This document shows, piece after piece, positions 10,987-21,839 of a stretch of 64,000 nucleotides of DNA; positions within the stretch are counted from its first letter, which is position 1; each line of letters starts with the position of its first letter. Made by a program: the position numbers and the translations under genes. The DNA lies in NCBI GenBank assembly GCA_024509875.1, contig JAMPIV010004259.1, positions 682,001 to 746,000 on the forward strand, given 5' to 3'. Source of the stretch: Oreohelix idahoensis (taxonomy: Eukaryota > Mollusca > Gastropoda > Stylommatophora > Oreohelicidae). The notes beneath the pieces were generated by a model. The model was not told the origin of the DNA. It was given only the letters and a program-made list of their open reading frames with translations, and did not search any database.

Positions 10987-11343
10987 CTGTTATACAACTT
11001 TGATACAGTTGTTTCTATGTTGAAATGTGTACACATATGTAATATATCATATATTGATTGTAACGCTACTTAGCGGTTCATTGATATGTATTCACCGCTG
11101 ATCTTTCAATGTTTTTCGTCTTTGATGATCATGATGTTAAGATATCTTAGATGGAATTTATGTATAAACTAATGTGGAAATTGTGTCATTGCTAATATTG
11201 TAGTATGCGTTGGTGACACCTCTCTGGAAATATTTATACTTAGAGAAGTACTTTCTCTAAGGTCATAAAACTTATGCTTATCATCTGCGCATTGTTATTG
11301 CTGCGTTGTGAGCCTATTGTATGTTGCTCCTAGATGTATTTCA

Positions 11344-11382
11344 AAAAAAAAAAATGTACCATTTTTTTTTTCCCGAGGGGTG
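11344..11382 (+). other. polypurine tract with adjacent A-run/T-run hairpin
   Basis: The purine stretch GAGGGG ends two bases before the 3' LTR (TGTGG at 11381); loss of two terminal bases on integration would yield the TGG that starts the 5' LTR. Just upstream, 11345-11356 (A-run then TG) and 11360-11371 (CA then T-run) form a perfect 12-bp inverted repeat with a 3-base loop, followed by CCC. The second LTR element of this window has the same arrangement. Confidence 0.7.
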
Positions 11383-12899
11383 TGGTAATCTGTTGCGTGC
11401 ATATTTTGACGCACATTTTACAAAAATCGATATGGCTATTTAATATGGGAAAAATATAGACATTCATTTATTTGTGTATGAAAATGCTGTTTATGGTAAA
11501 AGCGAGATAATCCATGTTTGATTCACACTTTTGATTATAGGAGTAATCGTTCTGGATATTGATCCAGCGCAAGGATATTGCGCTTGCGTTTGTACTTATT
11601 TTTTAGGGCCAGAAAATATATTAATTTGCTTATTGTGTTTATGGCCTGAATTCATATGTATTACATATTATTAGTACAAGTAGAATCAGTCCTATATTGT
11701 ATATTTTGGATTGGTAGGAGGGACTAGATTCTTGTATTCCGGTCTAGCGGAAGTATGAGTTGTCTTGACAAGTCGTGATGAGTTCCGATGTACTGCTTAC
11801 AAATGGCGGGGTACGTTTTTCTAGAGCTGGTCCTTTCGTCAGAAAAAAATGTCTTACGAAGTGGTTTCTTCTGAAGGAGATGGTGTCTCTACGATAGTTT
11901 GTGTTAGAGACTCTCCTCATGTCAGTATATAGATGATTCGGACTCCAGGTAAACCCAGCTCCTATTTTGATGATCTCTCGTCGGTTAGGCCTAGCTTGAC
12001 TTTTGTGCTTCGCTATGCTAGTGTCGTGTTTTGTATCGACGAAGATGACAGATTTTCCTGCAGCGGTTATGGCTACGTGAATTAACTTGATCACCGTAGA
12101 GCTGTATGGAAACATTTATGAAATCCTTTATATACCCATTATAAATTAACTCTGGCTTATATTCTCCTTCCTATGAATGAGTGAACGACAACTCAGGGAG
12201 GCAGCCATGTTGGATTTCGGTCAGCATATGTTTTGATCACTGCCAAGAGAACAGATTATTTATCCTATTATCGGACAGTGACAGGGAGATCTCAATCTTG
12301 CTAGAAACCCCCTTGGTGGTTTCATAATATATACTACAAACTATGGACGTCAAGTAACTTTGGTTATTTATCGATCCGCCCTTCACTGACGCGTTTAGTC
12401 AGATAGGGGGATGTGGCCATAATGTATCATGACATTGAACTTTTGATGTACTGCCCATTATTTCTGAATGTGTCATGACTTCAGATCTGCTATGTATACC
12501 TACAAATTGATATGTCAACATACCATGATGTACTCGTATGTCCCAGTGTGTACGTCTGAATAAATTGAGTAAACTAAGATTCCAGCAGTCTGCATTGGTG
12601 CCTTGTAGACACAAGTGTATGAGTGGTTATATTGGTCAGCACACGAACAGTACACCATTCGCGTCAATCACACTCTACATTTCTACTTCATACATACACC
12701 ATCCTGCGTCGGTTGAAGTGACCAAGTTTAGGGCCTGCTTCCCCTGGAGCCTTTGCCTTCCCTAACTCAGGACTAGGGTGAGTTACCCATTTACAGCTGG
12801 GTAGACTGGAGCATGCCTGATCTCAACAACAACACACCACTCTTCCTTACAGAGCATCCAGTGTGTGTGTGAAAGCAACTTTACAGAGCAGACAGACTG
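11383..12899 (+). repeat. 3' LTR
   Basis: Direct repeat of 2861-4375. Homology stops at ...AGACTG (12899). The 5' copy continues ATACTTTACA before the primer site, but here the flank TTAGACC follows, so the last ~10 bp of the 3' LTR seem to be missing. The inverted SINE-like core lies at about 12751-12814. Confidence 0.92.
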
Positions 12900-13133
12900 T
12901 TAGACCTCATTTATCACTAAACATTGAACACAAAGTACTAATTCATCATCATCATGTTCTTTGCTCTCATTACGGAACATGAAGCCAACGCTAAAGCTGG
13001 TCGTCTTACTGGAAGCCTGTAGCAAACATTCAAGTACTCTTTCTGCTGTGGTTTCGGTGGCAATTTGTTATAAACGCCAGCTCCATTCACAGCCTCATAG
13101 TTGTCGCCTAGTGCGGCATGGTTGAGGATGCAG

Positions 13134-13332
13134 TAGTTCTGATCTTTCGCCGTCTCATTAGAGACTCCCCGGCGACTACACCGGGTTTGTAGAGTATAGA
13201 ATGAACAAAGACGCTGACCTCACGGAATTAAGACGTGAGGGATTCACGGCAAAAGTAATCGCTGTAGAAATAAGCCCAAAGTGTCTTCTAGCAGCCACTG
13301 TGTAAGATCTACTGAAACAATAACGGCCTTAG
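13134..13332 (+). repeat. interspersed repeat, copy 1 (second copy at 56928-57118)
   Basis: About 199 bp shared with 56928-57118 at an estimated 85% identity by eye. It contains a frame opening MNKDADLTELRR followed by a stretch resembling the conserved extreme C-terminus of some invertebrate retroelement polyproteins. That reading is inference, so it may be the 3' end of a further LINE. The frame stops after about 34 codons. Confidence 0.55.
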
Positions 13333-13369
13333 GAGGGGAGTGGATTTGAACAGAAATTAAGCGTATTTT

Positions 13370-14310
13370 CACCTGTTGATTCGCTCTTGTACACTGCTAA
13401 GCAATTTTCTATTATTGTCTTTGATGAGGGTATTTGCTTGCTTGTATTTCCATGTAAGTTTATTTGTGCTCTTGCACAGATCTCTCATATTTCCGTTGGC
13501 TGCAACTTCCTCGGCCTCCCTTGCCCACTCCTCAGTTTATTTCTTCTTGTCTCTTTTGATGCTTCTTCTTACCTCTCTGTTCGCTTTTGTGTACACTTCT
13601 TGAGCCTTGGATTTGGAGCATCTTATTTTGCTTTTTTGTTTTTTTTTTCTCTGTCTTTTATCTTATTGATGGTTTCTGTTGTTATCCTTGCTTTGTGCTG
13701 GCGTTCTCTTTTTCCCAGAATCTTCACATATCTCTTTCCATATAGCTTTGATTTGCTGCCAGTGGTCTTCTGTATTTGCTACATCTTCCAGCTGTTGGAA
13801 CAACTGGTATTTTTTTAGATATCTTACATTAGACTGTTATCTATAACTATGTAAATGTGAATAGTTCCTCTTTTTCGTTTACTGTCTCTAGCTCGTTTTT
13901 CCCCATGATTGCTTTAAACCTGCTGAAGTCGGTACCTATCTTAGCATTTAGGCCACTCATCAAAAAGCAATGTCTTTTCTTCTCATTTATCCATGACATT
14001 TCATAATCTGGTGTAAAATTCTTCTATCGCTGAAGCGTAATACTGGATGATGTTTATCATTTTTTTTAAAAGCTGTTTTTAATGTAGCTGTTATAATTTA
14101 GAGTCCCATTACTTCAAATACAATGCTTTCTATGCTTCCTTGGTTATCTTTAGAGTCACTCTTTCACTCAGTAGGAACTTTCTTTACAATGTCCAAAGGA
14201 TAGCACATTTCTCCAGTGATACGTTTATTCCTCTCTGTGCCCTTCCACCTTGTCTCGCAGAGTCCTAGGATAACTAGCTGTGTAATTCCTTCGTTTCTGT
14301 TGCCACCTGT
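13370..14310 (-). pseudogene. degenerate RTE-like LINE fragment (endonuclease to linker)
   Basis: Read on the minus strand, 14290-13860 gives broken stretches typical of an AP-endonuclease of RTE LINEs (LGLCETRWKG, LNAKIGTDFSRFKAI). 13820-13380 matches the linker region of the better-preserved LINE at 30735-31736, at a diverged level. There are many stops and frame changes and no RT. It is a dead fragment, older than the copy at 28.1-31.7 kb. Confidence 0.75.
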
Positions 14311-14455
14311 GCAGATTTTTTCTTATTCGTTTAAAGTACAAATATACCAGTAGCCGATTTGATAATTAAAGGTCTTTTTTTAGTGAGGGAGAATCCAAAT
14401 GTTATATGTAATGATAATTATGGTGGATGTCTTTATGGTGAAGACGGTGAGTGTG

Positions 14456-15809
14456 TGGTTTGGGACAGTCACTCACAGTAGCGCACATACCAAGCCATGG
14501 AATGGTGTAACGTCTGGTGATATTTTAACCATGGTTTATTACAATTATAACATCACGTAGATCTAGACGAATACAGTTACATCGAAACATGAATCTTCAT
14601 AATGTAGTTAACACACCATACGGCCCTTACACATCCTGGCCTACAAAATCTCTACTCCTCACATCAGTGCACAAAGACTGCGTCTACGGCAGATATATAA
14701 TAATCAAGGCCTACAAAATCTCTATACTTCACATCAGTGCACAAATACTGCATCTACGGCAGATATATAATAATCAAGGCCTACAAAATCTCTATACTTC
14801 ACATCAGTGCACAAATACTGCATCTACGGCAGATATATAATAATCAAGGCCTACAAAATCTCTATACTTCACATCAGTGCACAAATACTGCATCTACGGC
14901 AGATATATATAATAATCAAGGCCTACAAAATCTCTATACTTCACATCAGTGCACAAATACTGCATCTACGGCAGATATATAATAATCAAGGCCTACAAAA
15001 TCTCTATACTTCACATCAGTGTACAAATACTGCATCTACGGCAGATATATAATAATCAAGGCCTACAAAATCTCTATACTTCACATCAGTGCACAAATAC
15101 TGCATCTACGGCAGATATATAATAATCAAGGCCTACAAAATCTCTATACTTCACATCAGTGCACAAATACTGCATCTACGGCAGATATATAATAATCAAG
15201 GCCTACAAAATCTCTATACTTCACATCAGTGCACAAATACTGCATCTACGGCAGATATATAATAATCAAGGCCTACAAAATCTCTATGCTTCACATCAGT
15301 GCACAAATACTGCATCTATGGCAGATATATAATAATCAAGGCCTACAAAATCTCTATACTTCACATCAGTGCACAAATACTGCATCTACGGCAGATATAT
15401 AATAATCAAGGCCTACAAAATCTCTATAGCCCTGCGCAGGCATACATTATCCAAAAAAACACCTTAGGGCTGACCACCTCAGTCAAAAACCCTGCACACA
15501 CTGAACCCACGGGAACACACCCCGTTCACACAGTCACGAGAATCTACTGTTCTCTTAACACTGCTCTCAAAAATCCCTGCGGACACTAGCCGCGAGAGCT
15601 ATTCACACATCACTTAAAACCAGTACAGAAACAGTTCATTATGACCAGAGTTCACCTGCTATCTGACATACTGTCTTCCACGAAACTAAGAGGAGATATC
15701 TTTAAACAAATCCATACCAATCTGTAAGCAAGTACTCTAACCCAAAATTAACTCTACTCAACACGTATTTCCCAAGATCATTTCCCTTTCATCACATCTG
15801 CACTTATCA
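14456..15809 (-). repeat. 3' LTR of the minus-strand element, long allele (1354 bp)
   Basis: Matches 20805-21668 except for tandem-repeat number and a few changes (such as CATACC/CACACC and GCC/GTC near the left end). The 490-bp length difference equals exactly seven 70-bp units. The minus-orientation start is TGATAAGTG. The true start may lie 10 bp further right (TGCGG, after the purine tract), because the outer end of the other LTR looks shortened. Confidence 0.85.
14638..15428. repeat. 70-bp tandem array within the LTR, 11 full units
   Basis: Units start (GGCCTACAAAATCTCTATAC) at 14638 and every 70 bp (one 72 bp) to 15340, with a partial unit at 15410. Each carries GCAGATATATAATAAT, a TATA-like string. 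Units are nearly identical; the first differs most. ORFs here merely translate the repeat. Confidence 0.95.
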
Positions 15810-15814
15810 GTTTG

Positions 15815-15857
15815 CCGCACTCCCAGGGAAAAAAAAATGATTATATCATTTTTTTTT
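15815..15857 (-). other. candidate polypurine tract with A-run/T-run hairpin
   Basis: On the minus strand, a perfect 13-bp inverted repeat (15829-15841 with 15845-15857; A-run-TGAT / ATCA-T-run) is followed by CCC, the purines GGGAG, then TGCGG. This lies against the 3' LTR exactly like the arrangement at 11344-11382. Confidence 0.6.
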
Positions 15858-18145
15858 TGTTGAAAATTAACTCCCAAAAATTTAACGGTCAATGAAGTTA
15901 TATCAAATACGTACAAAAATTAACTACCAAAAATTTAACGGTCAATGAAGTTATATCAAATATCTCTTAAATTAATTCCCAAAAATTTTTTTTAAAAATT
16001 AAATAAGTTCTATCAATTACCTACAAAAATATACCTATGACAAGAGAACATAGCAAATCTACAAAAATATCATCAATAAATGTAAGATAACGACTAAATC
16101 ATCCAACATAATCATTCAAGCATACCAAAATAAAAATTAATCTAATACAAAACCCAAATTAAGTATACATAGTACAAACTAAACAGAAAATAAATTATCA
16201 TACGAGAAAAGACAAAATATGAAATGGGAATATGATAAGAATCAAATAGAATCATAAGATGACAATGAAGACAACAATTCCATACATGTAAAACAAATAG
16301 AATTATAAGAACCAATTACATTATCTAAAGTCATATAATTAACTTAACAATACAAAGAATGAAAGTATAAATAGCGTAACACGAAAAAAAAAAGTATACA
16401 AGAAGTATGAATTACATCAAAGATGAAACACGGAAGCATAAACAAAATATCAGACAATATTGAAAAGACAACAGACAAGATGTAAAGAAATGACGAATAG
16501 TCAACAAAGAGAGATGAAAGTAAAGATGCAAATGTAAAGAAAGTTGGTAACAACACCTAACAATAACTATCCAAAATATAACAACGTATTGTAAAATACA
16601 AAAATGCTAAAGTATATTTATATACTAACACAAAAAAGAAAGCTTATGACAAGCACAGCATAATAAGTAATTTAACTAAATTATAAACTTATACATAACT
16701 AAAAATAAATTACATCAAATATCACCCAAACAAAAAATTATTAACGATAACACAAGTTCCGCATTGACGCATAGTCAAGCGCTAACAACCAAAAAATACA
16801 TCCAAACATCACAACATTTTCAAAGAATTAATGTCACTACATAATAGTAACCCTAACATACAATCTAGCGCTGGCGCAGAAAAAAATAAATATCACAATG
16901 TTCAAAAACACATTTTCCAAAAATTTACAATACAAAAAATGTTTCTTCTCTTTAGGTTAAATAAAAATAGTATTTTTATTTCTAAGTAATATGTAGCTAT
17001 AATTAATAACTAACAATTAAATTAGCTGAGTAACATAAAAATAATCTTATCTTTAAACAGACACACATCAAAACGTGTAAGTTTTTTTTCTTCTTTTAAA
17101 AAAAAAAATACATCAAAGAAACGTCACATTGGGTAATAAAATGTTAACTACAAACAAAGTTATAAATATATATAAGTGTAATATTATTTATCTTAACTAT
17201 GTATTATAATCAGATATTTAAATTCTTTAAATGAACAAGAGTATCAGCCGTCGCTGTTAATTCTACCCACTTAATTTAATAGGAAATTTAAGTTAATTCT
17301 AGCTGACAAAAAAAAAATCGAATCGTTTAAATTATCAAATGTCATAATTGAGAAAAAATGGAAACCAAGTTTCAGAATACGTCCTTAACTTCAACGAAAA
17401 AATCATTAATAATACATACAAGTTATGTTTAAAATTACCTTTCACTAAACAATTAATTCAAATAATCTGTATATAAATATGTTAATTAAACATGGTATCA
17501 AATCCATGATGAAAAAACAAAACAAAATTTTAAGTAGTGAATAAACACTCAGGACTATCTATGAAAATGACTATTACATTGTCTCAGTAAATAAGTTTGA
17601 GCATAGAAATTATTTAATGCATAATTAAAATACAGTCACATATGTAACAACCAAAACATCATGGCAATCAAATGTTACAAAGATTACATAATATTTCATT
17701 AACAACATATAAAGTTCTATACTAAAGAATACAATAACATTCAGTGTTTGTAAACAGAACAAAAAATAAACAGGACCTTTAAAAAACAAAAAAAAAAATT
17801 CCTTCGAGGTCTTGCGAACATCTCATCAACACGCAAGGTGACATCATGACACGGTGGGTTAACGTACTGTCTAGGCTCGCTTGAATGGATAAATGGTACA
17901 CAGTGATCTACATCTCTCCCAGGTAATGTAAAATTAGAATGGTGATTCCCCTCGCAAAGTCGCTCGCTGTGAGACAATACAAAATGAAAAATATCTATTT
18001 AATCCATGGTAAGATTATGAGTGAAACACGGAAAATTCACTTTACAATTACCCGAACTCCGTGGTGTAAGGTTGTGGCCCTCCTGCGATGTCAACAACTC
18101 TCGTCACATAGCAGACAAACATAGACGTCTCAGGGACAACCTGAC
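15858..18145. other. AT-rich internal region, no gene
   Basis: Strongly A-rich on the plus strand, with short tandem-like echoes (AAAATTAACT..CAAAAATTTAACGGTC twice at 15864-15945). No ORF over about 80 codons makes sense. In an autonomous element pol would be here; it is absent or decayed beyond recognition. Confidence 0.7.
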
Positions 18146-18772
18146 CTATAATTCACAGCTGTCAGTGCGGTATGCTGAAAAAAATTTACTACCTTCACAA
18201 GACCGAGATGATCTCTCAAATCTATCAGCATGACAAGCAAAAGCATTTAAGAACCTATTACCGTTCCTATTACTCTGATTAATAATAATCTTGCTCTTAT
18301 GTGGAGCACAGCTAACCTGGTTGCGATCTGTATAATTTCTTTTGAGAGCATTGTTATTTGCTCTATTAACACCGTTGTACTGATTTAAATCCCAGTTACA
18401 ATAGTTATTCTTAATACTTCTTCCCAGATAACAATGTCCATCAGATAGAACTGGCATTTTAGCAGAAAAATTATTACTAGACTGATGAACTTCCATATAA
18501 TTACTTCTGCTATAGTTTTCTAAACTTTTAGAATCACAATGTTGAGATCTGTCACATTTTTTCTTGTTTTTAGGCGAAGAAACGTTACCGTAGGATGAAC
18601 TCCCTTGGTACTTTATAACCTTAGGGTTATGTCTCCTATCAAAATTATTTTTTTCTTTGCTTGTGGCAATGTGTTTAAAAAAATGAGTCACACTGCCTTG
18701 ACTGGGTATGACTAGAAGGTTTGACAATCTCTTTATTTTTTTTTCACAACATTTGTTTCCTTCATGGAACAA
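18146..18772 (-). CDS. C-terminal Asn/Ser-rich part of the retroelement ORF (separate frame)
   Basis: A 208-residue frame overlapping the end of the upstream ORF; the change falls in a run of nine A's (coding strand) near 18741-18750. It is rich in Asn, Ser, Lys and Arg with scattered Cys/His (CDRSQHCDS, CAPHKS, CHADRFERSSRSC), possibly nucleic-acid binding. No classical zinc knuckle is visible. It is probably the continuation of the coiled-coil protein, separated by slippage in the A-run; whether by mutation, sequencing error or ribosomal slippage cannot be told. Confidence 0.55.
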   Translation of the reverse strand: MFHEGNKCCEKKIKRLSNLLVIPSQGSVTHFFKHIATSKEKNNFDRRHNPKVIKYQGSSSYGNVSSPKNKKKCDRSQHCDSKSLENYSRSNYMEVHQSSNNFSAKMPVLSDGHCYLGRSIKNNYCNWDLNQYNGVNRANNNALKRNYTDRNQVSCAPHKSKIIINQSNRNGNRFLNAFACHADRFERSSRSCEGSKFFSAYRTDSCEL

Positions 18773-19869
18773 GCAGTAGTATGTTTGTTACTTGTAACCA
18801 ATTTATCAGATCTGTCAATAAATACGCTGTTGGTTTTTAACACACTGACTTGAGATTTAGCACTGTTTCTTTCCTTATCTACAGGACTGCTTATTACTGT
18901 GGAATTCTCTTTGTTGGACTGTCGCCAAGAAACAATATTATTGGAATCATCTGTATTGCGTGAGAAGTTATATCTCCCACGGAAAGATCTATGTCCACCA
19001 TTCTTGACCGTAGAATCCGCTTTAGTGTTCTGATGATAAGAAACTTTCTGTCTATCCCTGTCACCATTGACAGAAGACCACATATTGCTATTCAATACTA
19101 CGTCAAGCAGACCATATATTCTTCTTCTTGCTTCTGCAATCTCAATGTCTCTAAGTGCAATCTGTTCACTTAATTTCTTGCTTAAACTATCAGCTTTTAA
19201 GACCTTGCAGCTTTCCTCTGCTAACAAATTTTCAATCTTAATCAATTTGTCTTTCTCCACCATTAATTCTTTCACTCTCTCTTTATCAATTCTCTCAATC
19301 TCAATATCATGACTATTCGTAAGCCTATCAACCTTCTCTAGGGATATGGTATCCTTTTCTTTAATTTGGCAACCACAAATCTCCGTCTTCTCTTGAACTT
19401 TTTGAGTCAGATTTCTAACTTCGCCATTTTTTTCCCCAATCTGAGCTTCCATCTCTTTAATTTTGCCTAATGCCGAGTCTAATTTTGCTCGAACACAAGC
19501 AAGCTCAGAATTAGATTTACATAAATCACCTGTAAGTTTAGTCACTTTTTTCTGTAGCTTATTCACTTCAGTAGTACTTTTTAAGCAACTTTCCCTTTTC
19601 TCCTGTGTACTCTGTTTTATGTCTCCTATTTGCTTCTCATCCTTTAACTCTTCTTTCTGGTCACTATGCATGTCGTCGCGCCATAACGTACGCATAATCT
19701 TCAATATTTCATCACGTTTGTTACCAATATGCTTGTCCAAAAACAGACGAAGGTCCAAAACTAACAATCTCGCTAGATCCTTAGCCATACTCACATGAGG
19801 AATTGACTGAAATCTCTCATCAGCAAACTCTCTTAGAGCTCTTGATGCACAGACCAAAAACCTGTCCAT
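18733..19869 (-). CDS. coiled-coil Gag-like protein of the minus-strand element
   Basis: A 378-residue ORF. Residues ~1-70 are helical with hydrophobic repeats (FLVCASRALREFADERF, LARLLVLDLRLFLDKHIG). ~75-250 form a long heptad-like coiled coil rich in Lys/Glu/Leu. The rest is basic and Ser/Asn-rich (RSFRGRYNFSR). I recognise no known family. By position it acts as Gag, but unlike the Gag of the GMR1-like element it has no fused protease. It could instead be a captured cellular coiled-coil gene. The N-terminus probably begins further upstream (see 19880-19978), so the ATG at 19869 may be internal. Confidence 0.65.
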   Translation of the reverse strand: MDRFLVCASRALREFADERFQSIPHVSMAKDLARLLVLDLRLFLDKHIGNKRDEILKIMRTLWRDDMHSDQKEELKDEKQIGDIKQSTQEKRESCLKSTTEVNKLQKKVTKLTGDLCKSNSELACVRAKLDSALGKIKEMEAQIGEKNGEVRNLTQKVQEKTEICGCQIKEKDTISLEKVDRLTNSHDIEIERIDKERVKELMVEKDKLIKIENLLAEESCKVLKADSLSKKLSEQIALRDIEIAEARRRIYGLLDVVLNSNMWSSVNGDRDRQKVSYHQNTKADSTVKNGGHRSFRGRYNFSRNTDDSNNIVSWRQSNKENSTVISSPVDKERNSAKSQVSVLKTNSVFIDRSDKLVTSNKHTTACSMKETNVVKKK

Positions 19870-19879
19870 AACATGTGAC

Positions 19880-19978
19880 TCAAGCTCTGGGCTTTTTTAA
19901 TCTCTGACAATCTGTCCCTTCCTGAAACAGATACTCTAATACAGGTCTCATATCCTCCGGATCTGTATCAGAATCCAT
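19880..19978 (-). CDS. short upstream ORF, probable true N-terminus of the coiled-coil protein
   Basis: 32 codons opening MDSDTDPEDMRPVLEYLF, ending just before the main ORF and in a different frame. A run of six A's lies at the likely break (coding strand, near 19893-19899). A one-base change there would bring the frames together, in line with a single gene. The sequence resembles a canonical A-AAA-AAG slip site, but a -1 shift leads to the wrong frame. Confidence 0.45.
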   Translation of the reverse strand: MDSDTDPEDMRPVLEYLFQEGTDCQRLKKPRA

Positions 19979-19984
19979 TGTGAC

Positions 19985-20804
19985 TTGTTTACTTAGTCAA
20001 CCATATATGTCTTAATTAAACTTTCATTATACCAAATCAAGTTTAGATCTCAAATATTGTATCATCAATCCCTGTACATCATCATATTCTATAATTAATC
20101 GATATAATTATCGACAACAACAACAATAGTTATCAATAGAATAGGATAGTGCAGATTGAGGCTCGTTGACATGGACAGAAGTGGCAACATTTACACACAA
20201 CAAAAGCACTTAACTGAAGGTAATCCTGACCCTTTCGCTAACACACTGGATATCACAAAGTTCTAACGTTAAAACACTCCACTGCAGAAAGGTAGAAGGA
20301 CTAGGCACTCTTGTCTTCAAATCCCTGCCACTGTACAGTATGTCCTCAACAATGCATCGGACGACAGGAACCGATCACAGCAACCCCGCAATCACTTGAG
20401 GTATACGTGCAGACGAACTCTCCAAAATACTGCACCTATAGTTGAATCTGTATATGGAAAGACTGGAACAAGCACTGTAACAATTATGGCATCAATGTCG
20501 CTATCAGATAACAGCTATTTGATATCGAAACCAACTGATAAAGTTAGTTTAGTTGCTACACACGCCAAGATATGAGGATGGATATGCGCAGTCAGCTGAT
20601 ACCTGTGTACTGTTGAATTAGGCCACGCCCACACAGAGCCAAACATAACACAGTTCAGTGTTCCCACTTGTAATGACTGGTCCAGAATCTGACCTAATTT
20701 ACCCTCTTGTTACGCGAATGTAATGTGGGTGTTACGACCCGTTGGTTTGGTCCACCACTGATAATTAACGAGTTTTTTATCTTTTGGTTGAAGAAGGTGA
20801 AGCG
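19985..20804. other. leader of the minus-strand LTR element, no ORF
   Basis: No coding signal. On the minus strand a TGG-starting stretch (TGGTGGACCAAACCAACGGG) lies about 50 bases into the internal region. It resembles a primer site but is too far from the LTR to be confident. No other structure stands out. Confidence 0.45.
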
Positions 20805-21668
20805 TGGTTTGGGACAGTCACTCACAGTAGCGCACACACCAAGTCATGGAATGGTGTAACGTCTGGTGATATTTTAACCATGGTTTATTACAATTATAAC
20901 ATCACGTAGATCTAGACGAATACAGTTACATCGAAACATGAATCTTCATAATGTAGTTAACACACCATACGGCCCTTACACATCCTGGCCTACAAAATCT
21001 CTACTCCTCACATCAGTGCACAAAGACTGCGTCTACGGCAGATATATAATAATCAAGGCCTACAAAATCTCTATACTTCACATCAGTGCACAAATACTGC
21101 ATCTACGGCAGATATATAATAATCAAGGCCTACAAAATCTCTATACTTCACATCAGTGCACAAATACTGCATCTACGGCAGATATATAATAATCAAGGCC
21201 TACAAAATCTCTATACTTCACATCAGTGCACAAATACTGCATCTACGGCAGATATATAATAATCAAGGCCTACAAAATCTCTATAGCCCTGCGCAGGCAT
21301 ACATTATCCAAAAAAACACCTTAGGGCTGACCACCTCAGTCAAAAACCCTGCACACACTGAACCCACGGGAACACACCCCGTTCACACAGTCACGAGAAT
21401 CTACTGTTCTCTTAACACTGCTCTCAAAAAAATCCCTGCGGACACTAGCCGCGAGAGCTATTCACACATCACTTAAAACCAGTACAGAAACAGTTCATTA
21501 TGACCAGAGTTCACCTGCTATCTGACATACTGTCTTCCACGAAACTAAGAGGAGATATCTTTAAACAAATCCATACCAATCTGTAAGCAAGTACTCTAAC
21601 CCAAAATTAACTCTACTCAACACGTATTTCCCAAGATCATTTCCCTTTCATCACATCTGCACTTATCA
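20805..21668 (-). repeat. 5' LTR of the minus-strand element, short allele (864 bp)
   Basis: Same sequence as 14456-15809 but with four full 70-bp units (starts 20987, 21057, 21127, 21197) plus a partial one at 21267. The outer end reads TGATAAG on the minus strand and is followed by unrelated flank with a 20+ A run (21683-21704). It would carry the promoter of the element. Confidence 0.85.
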
Positions 21669-21839
21669 CGATTCTGGAGATTTAAAAAAAAAAAAAAAAA
21701 AAAACTGGGTTTGGAAAAAAACTTGAACACATTTAATTTAGTTTTTTATAAAACCTCCCGTATCTTTGCCCTAAATTTCGTTACCACGCTGTTAACATTA
21801 GCTATTGTGGCTTATGCTATCAAGTGACACCTTACCAAA

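Larger units (their letters stand above)
2861..12899 (+). mobile_element. near-intact Gypsy-superfamily LTR retrotransposon with GMR1-type order (Gag-PR-IN-RT-RH)
   Basis: Two directly repeated LTRs (about 1515 and 1517 bp) differ by only a few single-base or short-repeat changes, so the insertion is young. Between them lie a candidate primer binding site, a leader with 95-bp tandem repeats, one long ORF with coiled-coil Gag, DSG protease and integrase, then an RT-RNase H ORF, and a purine tract against the 3' LTR. In ordinary Gypsy/Ty3 elements integrase is the last pol domain; here it precedes RT, the Copia-like order known for the GMR1 group, although the RT and integrase motifs are Gypsy-like. 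No env-like ORF follows RNase H. No convincing target-site duplication is visible, and the 3' LTR seems to lack its last ~10 bp. Confidence 0.93.
14456..21668 (-). mobile_element. non-autonomous LTR retroelement with a coiled-coil ORF and no pol
   Basis: Two direct repeats (14456-15809 and 20805-21668) are almost identical apart from tandem-repeat number. In minus-strand orientation they begin TGATAAGTG, and the only sizeable ORFs between them lie on the minus strand. Order: 5' LTR at the right, ~0.8 kb leader, ORF block 19978-18146, 2.3 kb of AT-rich non-coding DNA, 3' LTR at the left. No protease, integrase, RT or RNase H motif was seen in any frame. A hairpin and purine tract next to the 3' LTR mirror those of the GMR1-like element. 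No target-site duplication was recognised. This fits a LARD-like element relying on another element's enzymes. Confidence 0.8.

Noticed and set aside
10990..11380. Possible env gene after RNase H
   Set aside because: No ORF of useful length between RNase H and the 3' LTR.
14589..15589. Several 80-100-codon ORFs with repeated ILHISAQILHLRQIY
   Set aside because: Translations of the 70-bp LTR tandem repeat.
19891..19900. Programmed -1 frameshift at an A-AAA-AAG heptamer
   Set aside because: A -1 shift enters a frame that does not join the main coiled-coil ORF; a one-base indel explains it better.
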